DNA of 64,000 bases from an uncultured Roseateles sp. (GCF_945956965.1 NZ_CAMFJS010000013.1:62001-126000), one strand, 5' to 3'; counted from the stretch's first letter, positions 18,970-29,700 are shown. Notes: generated from the sequence alone by a model not told the origin. Numbers and translations: made by a program.

Positions 18970-19018
18970 ACTTGTCAAAGAAATTCAGAATTTCAAAGAA
19001 GTTCCGCATCAAAAAGCC

Positions 19019-19762
19019 ATGCTGGAAACAAAAAACTTAACCATCAAATTCGGCGGCCACACCGCAGTCGACAACGTCTCTTGCGTGTTCGCGCCGGGTT
19101 CGCTTACCGCCATCGTCGGCCCCAACGGCGCGGGCAAGACGACCTACTTCAATCTGATCTCTGGCCAACTCCGCGCCACCGCTGGCCAAGTGCTGCTCAA
19201 CGGGCAAGACCTGACCCCCTTGTCGGCGCCAATGCGCACCCAAGCGGGCTTGGGTCGTGCCTTTCAGCTGACCCAGCTGTTTCCCAATTTGAGCGTGCTG
19301 GAAAACGTTCGCCTCGCGGTGCAGGCGCGCGCGGGGCGCGGATTGGCAATGTTGTCGGTGTGGCTGCAGCATCGCGACCTGCTGGACCAGGCCATGGCCA
19401 TCGTCGAGCGGGTGCATCTGCATGCCCGCGCCCATGTGCCGGCTGCCAGCTTGCCGCATGGCGATCAGCGCAAGCTTGAAGTGGCGATGTTGATGGCCTT
19501 GCAACCCCAGGTCTATTTGTTTGATGAACCCACGGCCGGCATGAGCGTGGACGAGGTGCCGGTGATTCTGGATCTGATTCGCGAACTCAAAGCCCAGGGC
19601 CAGCACACGATTTTGTTGGTGGAGCACAAGATGGATGTGGTGCGTGAACTGGCCGACCGCATCGTCGTCCTGCACATGGGCCAATTGGTGGCCGATGGCG
19701 CGCCGGCCGAGGTGATTGCCTCGCCCATCGTGCAGCAAGCCTATCTGGGGATGGCGGCATGA
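19019..19762 (+). CDS. ABC transporter ATP-binding protein, LivG type
   Basis: A 247-residue ATPase of the branched-chain/hydrophobic amino acid transporter class. Walker A is GPNGAGKTT (about residues 37-45); the signature is the degenerate LPHGDQRKLE, LivG proteins often having LSYGQQR here; Walker B is VYLFDEPTAGMS; the switch His is in LLVEHKMD. It overlaps the next gene by 4 bp (ATGA). It follows the 141-bp-arm inverted repeat, which may uncouple its level from that of the binding protein. Confidence 0.92.
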   Translation: MLETKNLTIKFGGHTAVDNVSCVFAPGSLTAIVGPNGAGKTTYFNLISGQLRATAGQVLLNGQDLTPLSAPMRTQAGLGRAFQLTQLFPNLSVLENVRLAVQARAGRGLAMLSVWLQHRDLLDQAMAIVERVHLHARAHVPAASLPHGDQRKLEVAMLMALQPQVYLFDEPTAGMSVDEVPVILDLIRELKAQGQHTILLVEHKMDVVRELADRIVVLHMGQLVADGAPAEVIASPIVQQAYLGMAA

Positions 19763-20562
19763 TGATGATGAGTCACTTGCCTGACGAACCATTCAATGCC
19801 GCCGCGGCCGCACCCCTGCATTCAAGCCAGCTGGCGCTGAGCCTGCGCGGTGTGCACACCCATATCGGCGCGTATCACATCCTGCATGGCGTCGATCTGG
19901 ATGTGCCCACGGGCCAGCTGACCATGCTGCTGGGCCGCAACGGCGCCGGCAAGACAACGACCTTGCGCACCATCATGGGCTTGTGGCCAGCCTCCCAGGG
20001 TCAGGTCTTGCTAGACGGGCAGCCGATTCACAAGCTCAGCACGCCCGAGATCGCCCAGCGCGATATCGCCTATGTGCCCGAGAACATGGGCATCTTCGGC
20101 GACCTGACGGTGGCCGATAACCTGTTGTTGGCGGCGCGGCAGGCGCGGGCGTTGAAGGAGCTGGATACGCAGCGCCTGGACTGGTTGTTCGGCCTGTTCC
20201 CGGCGCTGAAAAAGTTTTGGCTCTATCCCGCCGGCAAGCTCAGCGGCGGGCAAAAGCAGATGTTGGCGATTGCGCGCGCCATGATCGAGCCGCGCCGTCT
20301 GCTGCTGATTGACGAGCCCAGCAAGGGCTTGGCGCCGGCCATCATCCTCAACCTGGTCGAGGCCTTGAAGGAACTCCGGCGCAGCAGCCACACCACGATT
20401 CTGCTGGTGGAGCAGAACTTCATGGTCGCCAAAGCCCTGGGCGAGCGAGTGGCGGTGATGGACGACGGCCGTGTGGTGCACAGCGGCGCCATGGCCGATT
20501 TGATTGAGGACGAAAGCTTGCAGCAGCGCTTTCTTGGCCTATCCCTGGGGGCGCACCAATGA
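19759..20562 (+). CDS. ABC transporter ATP-binding protein, LivF type
   Basis: A 267-residue ATPase. It starts with ATG 19759 (four Met codons in a row; later ones are possible) and carries an N-terminal extension of about 25 residues over typical LivF. Walker A is GRNGAGKTTT, signature LSGGQKQML, Walker B LLLIDEPSKGLAP, switch His region replaced by VEQNF, as is normal for LivF. AYVPENMGIFGDLTV is the characteristic Q/E-loop region. It overlaps both neighbours by 4 bp, so the operon is translationally coupled. Confidence 0.92.
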   Translation: MMMMSHLPDEPFNAAAAAPLHSSQLALSLRGVHTHIGAYHILHGVDLDVPTGQLTMLLGRNGAGKTTTLRTIMGLWPASQGQVLLDGQPIHKLSTPEIAQRDIAYVPENMGIFGDLTVADNLLLAARQARALKELDTQRLDWLFGLFPALKKFWLYPAGKLSGGQKQMLAIARAMIEPRRLLLIDEPSKGLAPAIILNLVEALKELRRSSHTTILLVEQNFMVAKALGERVAVMDDGRVVHSGAMADLIEDESLQQRFLGLSLGAHQ

Positions 20563-21566
20563 GCCAGCCACAAGACACTCAGTTGCCGAAATCGCAATTC
20601 GATTTCATTCCCTTGCTGGGCCTGGCCGCGCTGATGCTGCTGGCCTTTCCTTTGATCGGCAGCCCCAGCAGCTGGGCCACGCTGACTCTGGCGGGCCTGG
20701 CGATGGGGCTGATCATCTTCATCATCGCCTCCGGCCTGACCCTGGTGTTCGGCCTGATGGATGTCTTGAACTTCGGCCACGGCGTCTTCATCGCCCTGGG
20801 CGCCTTCATGGCCACCACGGTGCTGGGCGCTATGAGCGGCTGGACGCAAAGCCCCAGCCTGATCAGCAATCTGCTCGCCGTGGCGCTGGCCTGCGCGGTG
20901 GGCATGGGCGTGGCCGCGGCGGTGGGCCTGGTGTTTGAGCGGGTGCTGGTGCGGCCGGTCTACGGCATGCATCTGAAGCAGATCCTCATCACCATGGGCG
21001 GCATGATCATTGGCGAGGAGTTGATCAAGCTGATCTGGGGCGCGCAGATGATTCCGCTGCCCTTGCCCGAGGCGCTGCGTGGCGCCGTGTTGTTTGGCGA
21101 TGTGGCGGTGGAGAAGTTCCGCCTGCTGGCGGTGCTGGCGGGTCTGGCGGTCTTCCTCTTGCTGCTGTGGCTGCTCAATCGCACCAAGTTAGGCCTCTTG
21201 ATCCGCGCCGGCGTGCAAGACCGCGAGATGGTGGAAAGCCTGGGTTATCGCATCCGCCGCTTGTTTGTGGGTGTGTTCGTCGGCGGCTCGGCGCTGGCCG
21301 GCCTGGGTGGCGTGATGTGGGGCTTGTATCAGCAGGGCGTGACGGCGCAGATCGGTTCACAGGTCAACACCCTCATCTTCATCGTCATCATCATCGGCGG
21401 CCTGGGTTCCACCTTGGGTTGCTTTGTGGGCGCCCTGGCGGTGGGCCTGATGGCGAACTACACCGGCTTTTTGGCGCCCAAGCTGGCGCTGTTCTCCAAC
21501 ATCGGCTTGATGGTGGCCATCCTCTTGTGGCGCCCGCAAGGCCTGTATCCAGTGACGAATCGGTAA
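20559..21566 (+). CDS. ABC transporter permease, LivH type
   Basis: A 335-residue inner-membrane permease with about eight to nine hydrophobic segments. Family marks include SGLTLVFGLMDVLNFGHGVFIALGAF near residues 57-82 and the coupling region LGLLIRAGVQDREMVESLGY (EAA-like loop) near 212-231. An internal Ala/Gly-rich stretch lies near 260-300. The N-terminus has a short hydrophilic extension. It is the first of two permeases and pairs with the LivM-type protein. Confidence 0.9.
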   Translation: MSQPQDTQLPKSQFDFIPLLGLAALMLLAFPLIGSPSSWATLTLAGLAMGLIIFIIASGLTLVFGLMDVLNFGHGVFIALGAFMATTVLGAMSGWTQSPSLISNLLAVALACAVGMGVAAAVGLVFERVLVRPVYGMHLKQILITMGGMIIGEELIKLIWGAQMIPLPLPEALRGAVLFGDVAVEKFRLLAVLAGLAVFLLLLWLLNRTKLGLLIRAGVQDREMVESLGYRIRRLFVGVFVGGSALAGLGGVMWGLYQQGVTAQIGSQVNTLIFIVIIIGGLGSTLGCFVGALAVGLMANYTGFLAPKLALFSNIGLMVAILLWRPQGLYPVTNR

Positions 21567-21570
21567 GGAA

Positions 21571-22665
21571 GTGGTGCTGAAGATGATCAAGTCCTTGCTA
21601 TCCCATGACCTGCCGCGCAGCCGCTTGCTGGGCGCGCTGCTGATCCTCATCGTGCTGGGCCTGGCGCTCACGCCCTTCATCTTTCCTTCGACCCGTGCGC
21701 TCAATGTCGCGGCCAAGATGATGATCTTCATCGTGCTGGTGGCCAGCTATGACTTGCTGCTGGGCTATACCGGCATTGTCAGCTTTGCCCACACCATGTT
21801 CTTCGGCATTGGCGCTTACGGCATTGCCATTGCTAGCTCACGGTTTGAGCCGGGCTGGGGCGCGGTGGCCTTGGGCCTGGGTGCCAGCTTGTTGGTGTCG
21901 CTGCTGCTGTCCTTGCTGATCGGCTTGTTCAGCCTGCGCGTCAAGGCCATCTTCTTCGCCATGATCACGCTGGCGGTGGCCTCGGCTTTTCTGACCCTGG
22001 CTTCGCAGCTATCGGACTTCACCGGCGGCGAAGACGGCCTCAGCTTCAAAGTGCCGCAGGCCTTGCAGCCGTCCACCGAGTATCTGGAAGAGCCTTTCCT
22101 CGGCGCCATGGTGGATGGCCGACTGGCCAGCTACTACCTGCTGTTCTTCGTTGCGCTGGCGGCGGTGCTGCTCTTGTTGCGCATCGTCAACTCGCCCTTT
22201 GGCCGGGTGCTGCAGGCCATCCGCGAGAACGACTTTAGGGCCGAGGCCATCGGCTACCGCACCGTGGTCTACCGTAGCTGCTCCAGCGTGCTGGCGGCCT
22301 TGTTCGCCACCGTGGCCGGCGCCATGTTGGCGCTTTGGCTGCGCTACAACGGGCCGGACACCTCGCTGTCCTTCGAGATCATGTTGGACGTGCTCTTGAT
22401 CCTGGTGATCGGCGGCATGGGCACGATTTACGGCGCGGTGGTCGGCAGCGTGCTCTTCGTGCTGGCGCAAAGCTATTTGCAGGACTTGATGAAGCTGGGC
22501 GCCACGGCGCTGGACGGCGTGCCGGTGCTCTCGCAGCTGATCGCGCCGGAGCGCTGGCTGCTCTGGCTGGGCGTCTTGTTTGTGTTGGCGGTCTATCACT
22601 TTCCCAGTGGCATCGTCGGGCGCTTGCGCGCCGGGCTTGTCACACCTTCCTCGAAGCATGACTAG
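21571..22665 (+). CDS. ABC transporter permease, LivM type
   Basis: A 364-residue inner-membrane permease. GTG 21571 follows AAGGAA closely; ATG 21583 is an alternative. LLGYTGIVSFAHTMFFGIGAY (about residues 64-84) and the coupling loop FGRVLQAIRENDFRAEAIGY (about 210-229) identify the LivM family. LVIGGMGTIYGAVVGS is the usual late transmembrane motif. It ends 12 bp before the 3-hydroxybutyrate-oligomer hydrolase gene, whose Shine-Dalgarno sequence overlaps this gap. Confidence 0.9.
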   Translation: MVLKMIKSLLSHDLPRSRLLGALLILIVLGLALTPFIFPSTRALNVAAKMMIFIVLVASYDLLLGYTGIVSFAHTMFFGIGAYGIAIASSRFEPGWGAVALGLGASLLVSLLLSLLIGLFSLRVKAIFFAMITLAVASAFLTLASQLSDFTGGEDGLSFKVPQALQPSTEYLEEPFLGAMVDGRLASYYLLFFVALAAVLLLLRIVNSPFGRVLQAIRENDFRAEAIGYRTVVYRSCSSVLAALFATVAGAMLALWLRYNGPDTSLSFEIMLDVLLILVIGGMGTIYGAVVGSVLFVLAQSYLQDLMKLGATALDGVPVLSQLIAPERWLLWLGVLFVLAVYHFPSGIVGRLRAGLVTPSSKHD

Positions 22666-22677
22666 GAGACCTCTCTG

Positions 22678-24789
22678 ATGAAGACGATGCATTTGATGAC
22701 AGTGTTGGCAGCCGCTGCGGCAGGGCTTTGCGCCTGCGGCGATGGTGGCAGCGTGCAAGAGCCGCGCGTGGTGAACAAGCTGCCCGACTTTGTGGTGGGC
22801 CTCAAGTCCGCCAGCTACGACGGCGTGAGCGATGACTTGCTCACCGCCGGCTTAGGAAAAACCGGCTTGGCCTCGGCCACGCTGGCCGCCTATGCCGACC
22901 CGCTCAAGCCCACCGCGGCCGAGCTGCGCCGCGCTGCGATTTACACCAACTACCGCGCCATCGTGGATGTGGCCGCCAATGGCGGATACGGCACGCTGTA
23001 CGGCCCCAATGTGGCGGCCGACGGCACCGTAGGCACGGGTGAAGGCAAGGTGGCCGGCACCGAATACCTGGCATTCAGCGACGATGGCACGGGTGAGCGC
23101 AACGTCAGCCTGATGGTGCAGGTGCCCGCCAATTTCAACCCCAGCCAGCCCTGCATCATCACGGCCACGTCCTCGGGCTCGCGCAGCATTTACGGCGCCA
23201 TCTCCACCGGTGAGTGGGGCCTGAAAAAAGGTTGCGCGGTGGCCTACACCGACAAGGGCACGCATTCCGCCGGCCATGATCTGGCGACCGATACCGTGCC
23301 TCTGTTGGACGGCACGCGGGACAGTGCCGCCGCTGCCGGCAAAGGCGCCGCTTTCAAAGCCAAATTGACGGCCGCTGAGCTGGCCAGCTTCAATGCCAGC
23401 AGCCCCAACCGCCTGGCCTTCAAACACGCCCACTCGCAGCGCAACCCCGAGAAGGACTGGGGCCTCTACACCCTGCAAGCCGTGCAGCTGGCCTTTTATG
23501 TGCTGAATGAGCGCTACGGTGAAGACAGCGGCAATGGCTTCAAATGGACCACCATCACCCCGGCCAACACCTTGGTGATTGCGTCCAGCTTGTCCAACGG
23601 TGGCGGCGCAGCCGTTGCCGCGGCCGAGCAAGACAGCGCCGGCCTGATTGACGGCGTGGCCGTGTCGGAGCCTGCGGTGGAGCTACCCGCCAATTTGAGC
23701 GTGTCCATCCAGCGCGGCAGCAGCACACCGCTGAGTTTTGGCAAGCCGCTGTATGACTACATCACCCAGGCCAATCTGCTGCAGAACTGCGCCTCGCTGG
23801 CCAGCGCCGCGACCGGCTCGCCCGGCGCAGTGGCTTTCTACGCCAGCTTCAATGCCAAGCGCTGCCAGAGCCTGGCCAACAAAGGCATCATCAGCGGCGC
23901 CACCACCCAGGATCAAGCCAACGCCGCGCTGCAAAAGCTGCATGACAGCGGCTGGGAGGCGGAGTCTGACCTGCTGCACGCCTCGCATGCCGACTACGAA
24001 GTGCCCGAGGCCGTGGCCGCCACCTATGCCAATGCCTATGCGCGCGCCAGCGTGAAGGACAAGCTCTGCGGCTACAGCTTCGCCGCCACCACGGCCGCCG
24101 GTGCACCCACCGTGATGGGCGCGGCCGCCTTGGCCGATATGTTTGCCAAGGGCAATGGCGTGCCGCCTTCGGCCGGCGTCAATATGATCAATGAGCTGAG
24201 CGTTGGCGGGCCGGTGCGCAATGTGTTCTCGGTCTCGCCCAGCAGCGGCACGACCGACATCAACGCCGATGGCGCGGAATGCCTGCGCAAGCTGCTCACT
24301 GGCAGCGACCCGCAAGCCCTGGCGGTGCAGGCCGGTATCAAGGAAACCTATCGCAACGGCAATTTGAAGGGCCGCCCGGCCGTCATCGTCCATGGCCGTA
24401 ACGACGCCTTGCTGCCGGTCAACCACACCTCGCGGCCCTATACCGCGCTGAACAAGCAGGTGGAAGGGGCGGCCAGCCAGCTGAGCTATATCGAGGTCAC
24501 CAATGCCCAGCATTTCGACACCTTCATCGACAACCCCTTCCTGCCCGGCTATGACTCGCGCTACATCCCCTTGCATGTCTATCTGAACCGCGCGCTGGAT
24601 GCCGTTTACGACAAGCTGCGCAGCGGCAAGGCCTTGCCGCCCAGCCAGGTGGTGCGCACCGTGCCACGCGGTGGTGTGGCGGGCGCGGCGCCGGCCATCT
24701 CTGCGGCCAATGTGCCGGCCATCTCGGCCGCGCCGGCAGCGACGGATCTGATCACCATGAATGGCAACACCTTGCGCATTCCTGATTGA
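22678..24789 (+). CDS. D-(-)-3-hydroxybutyrate oligomer hydrolase, exported
   Basis: A 703-residue enzyme of the 3HB-oligomer hydrolase family, which splits oligomers released from PHB into 3-hydroxybutyrate. AGGAGA precedes ATG 22678. The N-terminus is a signal peptide of lipoprotein type (GLCAC, so Cys about 20), suggesting it is anchored outside the cytoplasm. The family signature AYTDKGTHSAGHD lies near 196-208, the nucleophile-type motif SSLSNGGGAA near 303-312, and a late AQHFDTF may hold the active His. Length is close to known members (about 690-700). A C-terminal Ala/Pro-rich tail follows. Co-transcription with the ABC importer implies that hydrolysis products are taken up by it. Confidence 0.9.
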   Translation: MKTMHLMTVLAAAAAGLCACGDGGSVQEPRVVNKLPDFVVGLKSASYDGVSDDLLTAGLGKTGLASATLAAYADPLKPTAAELRRAAIYTNYRAIVDVAANGGYGTLYGPNVAADGTVGTGEGKVAGTEYLAFSDDGTGERNVSLMVQVPANFNPSQPCIITATSSGSRSIYGAISTGEWGLKKGCAVAYTDKGTHSAGHDLATDTVPLLDGTRDSAAAAGKGAAFKAKLTAAELASFNASSPNRLAFKHAHSQRNPEKDWGLYTLQAVQLAFYVLNERYGEDSGNGFKWTTITPANTLVIASSLSNGGGAAVAAAEQDSAGLIDGVAVSEPAVELPANLSVSIQRGSSTPLSFGKPLYDYITQANLLQNCASLASAATGSPGAVAFYASFNAKRCQSLANKGIISGATTQDQANAALQKLHDSGWEAESDLLHASHADYEVPEAVAATYANAYARASVKDKLCGYSFAATTAAGAPTVMGAAALADMFAKGNGVPPSAGVNMINELSVGGPVRNVFSVSPSSGTTDINADGAECLRKLLTGSDPQALAVQAGIKETYRNGNLKGRPAVIVHGRNDALLPVNHTSRPYTALNKQVEGAASQLSYIEVTNAQHFDTFIDNPFLPGYDSRYIPLHVYLNRALDAVYDKLRSGKALPPSQVVRTVPRGGVAGAAPAISAANVPAISAAPAATDLITMNGNTLRIPD

Positions 24790-24808
24790 TTGAACGATCT
24801 GGCAAGCC

Positions 24809-24831
24809 GGGGTCAGGCCTTGCCTGGCCCC
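24809..24831 (+). terminator. Hairpin between the oligomer hydrolase and alpha/beta hydrolase genes
   Basis: GGGGTCAGGC and GCCTGGCCCC form a 10-bp stem (one G-U pair) with a 3-nt loop. A run of T (CCCCTTTTGTTT) follows only after about 10 bp, so it is a weak or partial terminator. It would let some transcripts continue into the next gene. Confidence 0.45.
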
Positions 24832-24885
24832 GCTTGGGACCCCTTTTGTTTGCTTTGCTTTCCCGCCCGACTGGAGGCCTTCGCC

Positions 24886-25728
24886 ATGAATCACAGCTCC
24901 CACTACCTGAACTGCCTGGGCCGTGAGCTGCATTACACCGATTGGGGTGACAGCGCCAACCCCGAGGTGGTGATTGCCTGGCATGGTCTGGCGCGCACTT
25001 GCCGGGATATGGATGAGCTGGCCCAGCATCTGTCGACCCGCTACCGGGTGATCTGCCCGGACACGCTGGGCCGGGGTTTGTCGCAATGGAGCCCCGAACC
25101 TGACGCCGAGTACTGCCTGGACTTCTACACCCGCCAGGCCACCGCGCTGGTGGATCAGCTCGGCCTGAGTGAGTTTCACTGGGTCGGCACCTCGATGGGC
25201 GGCGCCATCGGCACCCTGGCGGCGGCCGGCAGCCTGCGTGGCCGCATCCGCCGCCTGGTGCTCAACGACAACGGGCCGCAGCTGGCGGCCGCCGCGATCG
25301 AGCGCATCCGCAGCTATGCCGGCAGCCCGGCGGCGTTTGCCACCGTCAGCGAGCTTGAGCAGTACTTCCGCACGGTCTACAAGCCCTATGGCTGGCTGTC
25401 GGACGCGCAATGGCGGCGCCTGACGGAAAGCTCGGTGCGGCGCTTGGCTGATGGCCGTGTCACCCCGCATTACGACCCGGCCATGGTGCGGCAGTTCACT
25501 AACTATCCGCAGGACTACGACTTGTGGGCCGCCTGGGACAGCCTGACGCTGCCGGTGCTGTGCTTACGCGGGGCCGAGTCTGATTTGCTGCTGGCCGAGA
25601 CCGCTGAGGCGATGCGCCAACGCGGCCCATGTGCAGCGGTGGTGGAAATCGCCGGCTGCGGCCATGCGCCGGCGCTCAATGTGCCGGAGCAGTTCGGCTT
25701 GGTGGAGCGCTTTCTGAGCGGCAACTGA
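24886..25728 (+). CDS. Alpha/beta fold hydrolase
   Basis: About 280 residues from ATG 24886 with TGGAGG 8 bp upstream; no signal peptide, so cytosolic. The oxyanion region is AWHGLARTCRDMDELA, the nucleophile elbow GTSMGG (about residues 99-104), then LNDNGPQL, and the active His lies in GCGHAPALN near the C-terminus. The family covers many esterases. Its place behind the 3HB transporter and oligomer hydrolase makes an intracellular 3-hydroxybutyrate dimer or ester hydrolase likely (inference). Confidence 0.85.
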   Translation: MNHSSHYLNCLGRELHYTDWGDSANPEVVIAWHGLARTCRDMDELAQHLSTRYRVICPDTLGRGLSQWSPEPDAEYCLDFYTRQATALVDQLGLSEFHWVGTSMGGAIGTLAAAGSLRGRIRRLVLNDNGPQLAAAAIERIRSYAGSPAAFATVSELEQYFRTVYKPYGWLSDAQWRRLTESSVRRLADGRVTPHYDPAMVRQFTNYPQDYDLWAAWDSLTLPVLCLRGAESDLLLAETAEAMRQRGPCAAVVEIAGCGHAPALNVPEQFGLVERFLSGN

Positions 25729-25834
25729 GTGCAGCTTGATGATCTCGGCTCAGCGCGGGACGGGTGCTGGCCCCCAGCGGGTCGGCATTGCTGCGAAATT
25801 GCCGAGCCAAGGGCGAAGACGCCGCAGCGTCAGT

Positions 25835-26254
25835 TCAGTCCGGCAGCTTGACCCAGCGGCCCAGGTGATGGCGCAAGGACTTGAAGTCCAGTGGCTTGGT
25901 CAGGTGCTCATCCATGCCGGCTTCCAGGCTGGCCTTGATGTCGCTGTCCAGCGCATGGGCGGTCAGGGCCAGGATGGGGAAGGGTGCCAGTTGGCCTGCG
26001 GCTTGCAAGCTGCGCAGGCGGCGGGTGCATTCCAGGCCGTCCATGCCAGGCATTTGAATGTCCATCAAGACCAGATCGGGGGCGGCGGCCGTGCAAGCGG
26101 CCAGGGCCTCGGCGCCGGTGCTGGCCAGCCGGGTGTGTACGCCCATCAGTGCCAGAAACTCCAGCGCCACGACCTGATTGACGGCGTTGTCTTCGACCAA
26201 AAGAATCGTCGGGATGGCGCTGTCGGTGCTCATGTCGCTGGCTAAGTCTTGCAT
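25835..26254 (-). CDS. Stand-alone response regulator receiver domain protein
   Basis: About 139 residues (ATG 26254; ATG 26233 is possible). The whole protein is a receiver fold: VEDN acidic pocket near residue 20, phospho-acceptor Asp in LVLMDIQMPGMDGLE, Thr in LALTAHA and Lys in LTKPLD. The VEDNAVNQ start and the LTAHA...GMDEHLTKP series are typical of receivers from hybrid histidine kinases, not of DNA-binding regulators. No output domain follows and no kinase is next to it. It may be an orphan phospho-relay piece or the remnant of a hybrid kinase. Confidence 0.8.
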   Translation of the reverse strand: MQDLASDMSTDSAIPTILLVEDNAVNQVVALEFLALMGVHTRLASTGAEALAACTAAAPDLVLMDIQMPGMDGLECTRRLRSLQAAGQLAPFPILALTAHALDSDIKASLEAGMDEHLTKPLDFKSLRHHLGRWVKLPD

Positions 26255-26743
26255 GGATCCGGCCGCCGCACGGTGAAAGCGGCTAACCCGGAGCGGTCGC
26301 AGGCCGACAACTGGGATCTCGCTCAGCGCGTGACTGCCGCTGTTCAAATTGACCGCTGGCGCGGTGGTGTCGCTACTGAAAATAGACATCGTCATGGCGC
26401 AGGTTCCAGCCCATTTCTTGCACGGCCAATTGCACAATCATTGGCTCGGCAATGTGCATTGGGCTCTTGGCTTCTCACTCGCTGCCCATCGTGTCGGCGC
26501 GAGTCTATCCCGTATTCAGCTGCGCCCTGCTGGCGAAAATTACCCTTGTTCAGGGGGTCGACACCAGCGCAATCGGCAGCGCGTGAGGGCATTCTGGTCG
26601 CTGCGCTGTGGCCATGCAATGAGGCCTGGCGTCATAGTAGTAACAAAGCGCTTCCGGCTTGCTGGGGCAATTTTGTAGGGGGCGCGCCAAAGTCTGGGGC
26701 ACTCCTAGAATGCTGGCTCCCAGCGCACAGGCATCACCCACAC
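26255..26743. other. Intergenic region between the receiver gene and the tandem uvrA gene
   Basis: About 490 bp. An open frame continues from the uvrA gene through this stretch, but it lacks the conserved start of UvrA and has unlike composition, so I leave it as noncoding. A possible -10 (TAGAAT) lies near 26706. I saw no LexA box, RNA gene or other structure. Confidence 0.4.
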
Positions 26744-29700
26744 ATGTCAGACGAAGAAGGTCTCATCCGCATCCGCGGCGCCCGCCAGCACAATCTGAAG
26801 AACATCGACCTGGACTTGCGCACGGGGGAGTTGACCGTCGTGACCGGACCGAGCGGCTCGGGCAAATCCAGCCTGGTGTTCGACACCTTGTACGCCGAGG
26901 GGCAGCGCCGCTACGTCGAGACCTTCTCGGCCTATGCGCGGCAGTTCCTGGACCGCATGGACCGCCCCGCGGTCGACAAGGTGGACGGTGTGCCGCCTGC
27001 CATCGCCATCGATCAGACTAACCCGGTGCGCACTTCGCGCTCCACGGTTGGCACCATGACTGAGCTGAACGATCACCTCAAGCTGCTTTACGCCCGTGCC
27101 GCCGAGCTGTTTGACAAAAAGACCGCGCAGCCGGTGCGCCACGACACGGCGCAAAGCATCTATGCCGAGCTGATGGCGCGCAGTCTGGCCGCCAGCGACC
27201 CGCGCCTGGTGCTGACCTTCCCGGTCGAGCTGCCCGGCAACACATCGAGCGAGCAGGTCACGCAATGGCTCTCGGCCAGTGGCTTCACCCGCGTGCAGGC
27301 CGAGCGTGAGGTGGCCACGCCCACCGGCCCGCACAAGCTGCTGGATGTGGTGGCCGACCGCTTCCGCATTCAAGGCGCCGACAAGCAACGCGCGATGGAG
27401 GCCATCGAGCTGTGCTTGAAGCGCGGCAGCGGCCGCTTCAATGTCTATGTGCTGCCGGCCGAGGAAGGGCCGGAGCCCGAACTCTGGCGTTACTCCACCG
27501 GCCTGCATTGCCCGGAGAGCGATCTGCGCTACCAAGACCCGCAGCCGCCGCTGTTCTCTTTCAACTCGGCCATGGGCGCTTGCGAAGCCTGCCGCGGCTT
27601 TGGCCGCGTCATTGGCGTGGACCTGGGTCTGGTGATTCCGGATGAGCGCAAGACCTTGCGCAATGGTGCCATCAAGACCCTCAGCACGCCGGCCTGGAAA
27701 GACAGCTATGAGGACATGTTGCGCTACGCCGGCGACGCCGGCATCCCGCGCGACACGGCCTGGAACCAGCTCTCACCGGCCCAGCATGACTGGGTCATCA
27801 ACGGCTCGCCCAACTGGACCGGCAACTGGAACAAGCAGTGGTACGGCATCAAGCGCTTTTTTGAGTATCTGGAGAGCAAGGCCTACAAGATGCACATCCG
27901 CGTGCTCTTGTCCAAATACCGCAGCTACACGCCTTGCGGTGACTGCGGCGGCGCGCGCCTGAAGACCGAAGCCCTGTTGTGGCGCCTGGGCAGCAAGGCG
28001 CTGGCCGATGCCAATCTGCCTCCCGCACAGCGCTTCATGCCGGTGGGCGTGGACTGGACCCGTGCGCAGCTGGAGGCCTTGCCCGGCCTGGCCCTGCATG
28101 ATTTGATGCAGCTGCCCCTGCATCGCCTGCGCCGCTTCGTTGATGAGTTGCAACTGCCCAGCGGCTTGCTGGACGATGCGCTCAAGCTCTTGCTGGATGA
28201 GATCCGCAACCGGCTCAAATACCTTTGCGATGTTGGCATTGGCTACCTGACGCTGGACCGCCAGAGCCGCACGCTCAGCGGCGGTGAGGTGCAGCGCATC
28301 AACCTGACCACGGCCCTGGGCACTTCGCTGGTCAACACCTTGTTCGTGCTGGACGAGCCCAGCATCGGCCTTCACCCGCGCGATATGAACCGCATCGTGC
28401 AAGCCATGCATCGCTTGCGCGATGCCGGCAATACCCTGGTGGTGGTGGAGCACGACCCGGCCGTGATGCTGGCGGCCGATCGCCTGATCGATATGGGCCC
28501 CGGCCCCGGCGAGCGCGGCGGCCAGATCGTGTTTGACGGCACGCCCGAGTCGATCCGCTCGGCCGACACGCTGACCGGCGCCTACCTCGGCGCGCGCAAG
28601 CATGTGGGCATGGGCCTGAAGCGTCCGGTGGACGCGAGCACGCCCAAGCTCATCATCGAAGGCGTGCGCGAACACAATCTGCGCAATGTCACGGTGGAGT
28701 TCCCGCTGCAGCGCATGGTGGTGGTGACGGGAGTGTCGGGCTCGGGCAAGAGCACCTTGATGCAAGACGTCTTGTACCCGGCCCTGGCGCGCCACTTCGG
28801 CCAGCAAACCGAGACGCCGGGCCAGCACGACCGCCTGCTCGGCGCGGACTGGCTTTCGGACGCGGTGTTTGTGGACCAGTCGCCCATCGGCAAGACGGCG
28901 CGCTCCAACCCCGCCAGCTATGTGGGCGCGTTTGACGAGATCCGCAAGCTCTTCGCCAATGCGCCGATGTCGGCCGAGCGCAGCTACACCGCCGGCATGT
29001 TCAGCTTCAACGCCGGTGATGGCCGCTGCCCCACCTGCGGCGGCTCGGGCTTTGAGCATGTGGAGATGCAATTCCTGTCGGATGTGTATCTGCGCTGCCC
29101 GGACTGCGACGGCCGCCGTTTCCGCGCCGAGATGCTGGACGTGAAGCTGGCCCTGCATGGCCGCGAGCTGAGCGTGGCCGATGTGCTGGAGCTGACCGTC
29201 AGCGAAGCCGTGGCCTTGTTCAAAGACCATCGCGAGGTGCTGAGCAAGCTGCAGCCCATCATCGATGTGGGCCTGGAATATGTGAAGCTGGGCCAGCCGG
29301 TGCCCACGCTGTCGGGCGGCGAGGCGCAGCGCCTCAAGCTGGCCGGCTTCCTGGCCGAGGCAGCCGCCAAGCCGCGCCAGGCCCTGGCCAAGAAGGGCAC
29401 GCTCTTCCTGTTCGACGAGCCCACCACCGGCCTGCACTTCGATGACATCGCCAAGCTGATGCGCGCCCTGCGCAAGCTGCTGGGCGCCGGGCATTCGCTG
29501 ATCGTGATCGAACATAACCTCGACGTGATACGGGCGGCGGACTGGTTGATTGACCTCGGCCCTGAAGGCGGCGAGCAGGGTGGAGAGATCGTCTGCGTCG
29601 GCACGCCCGAGCATGTGAAGGATCACCCCAGCTCGCACACGGCCCAGGCTTTGCGTGAGTACTCGGCCCATATGGACCGGCCGGCATTGCAAGTGGCGGA

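Noticed and set aside
26249-26743. N-terminal extension of the tandem UvrA frame
   Set aside because: The conserved UvrA start is at 26744; the upstream 165 codons show no family match.
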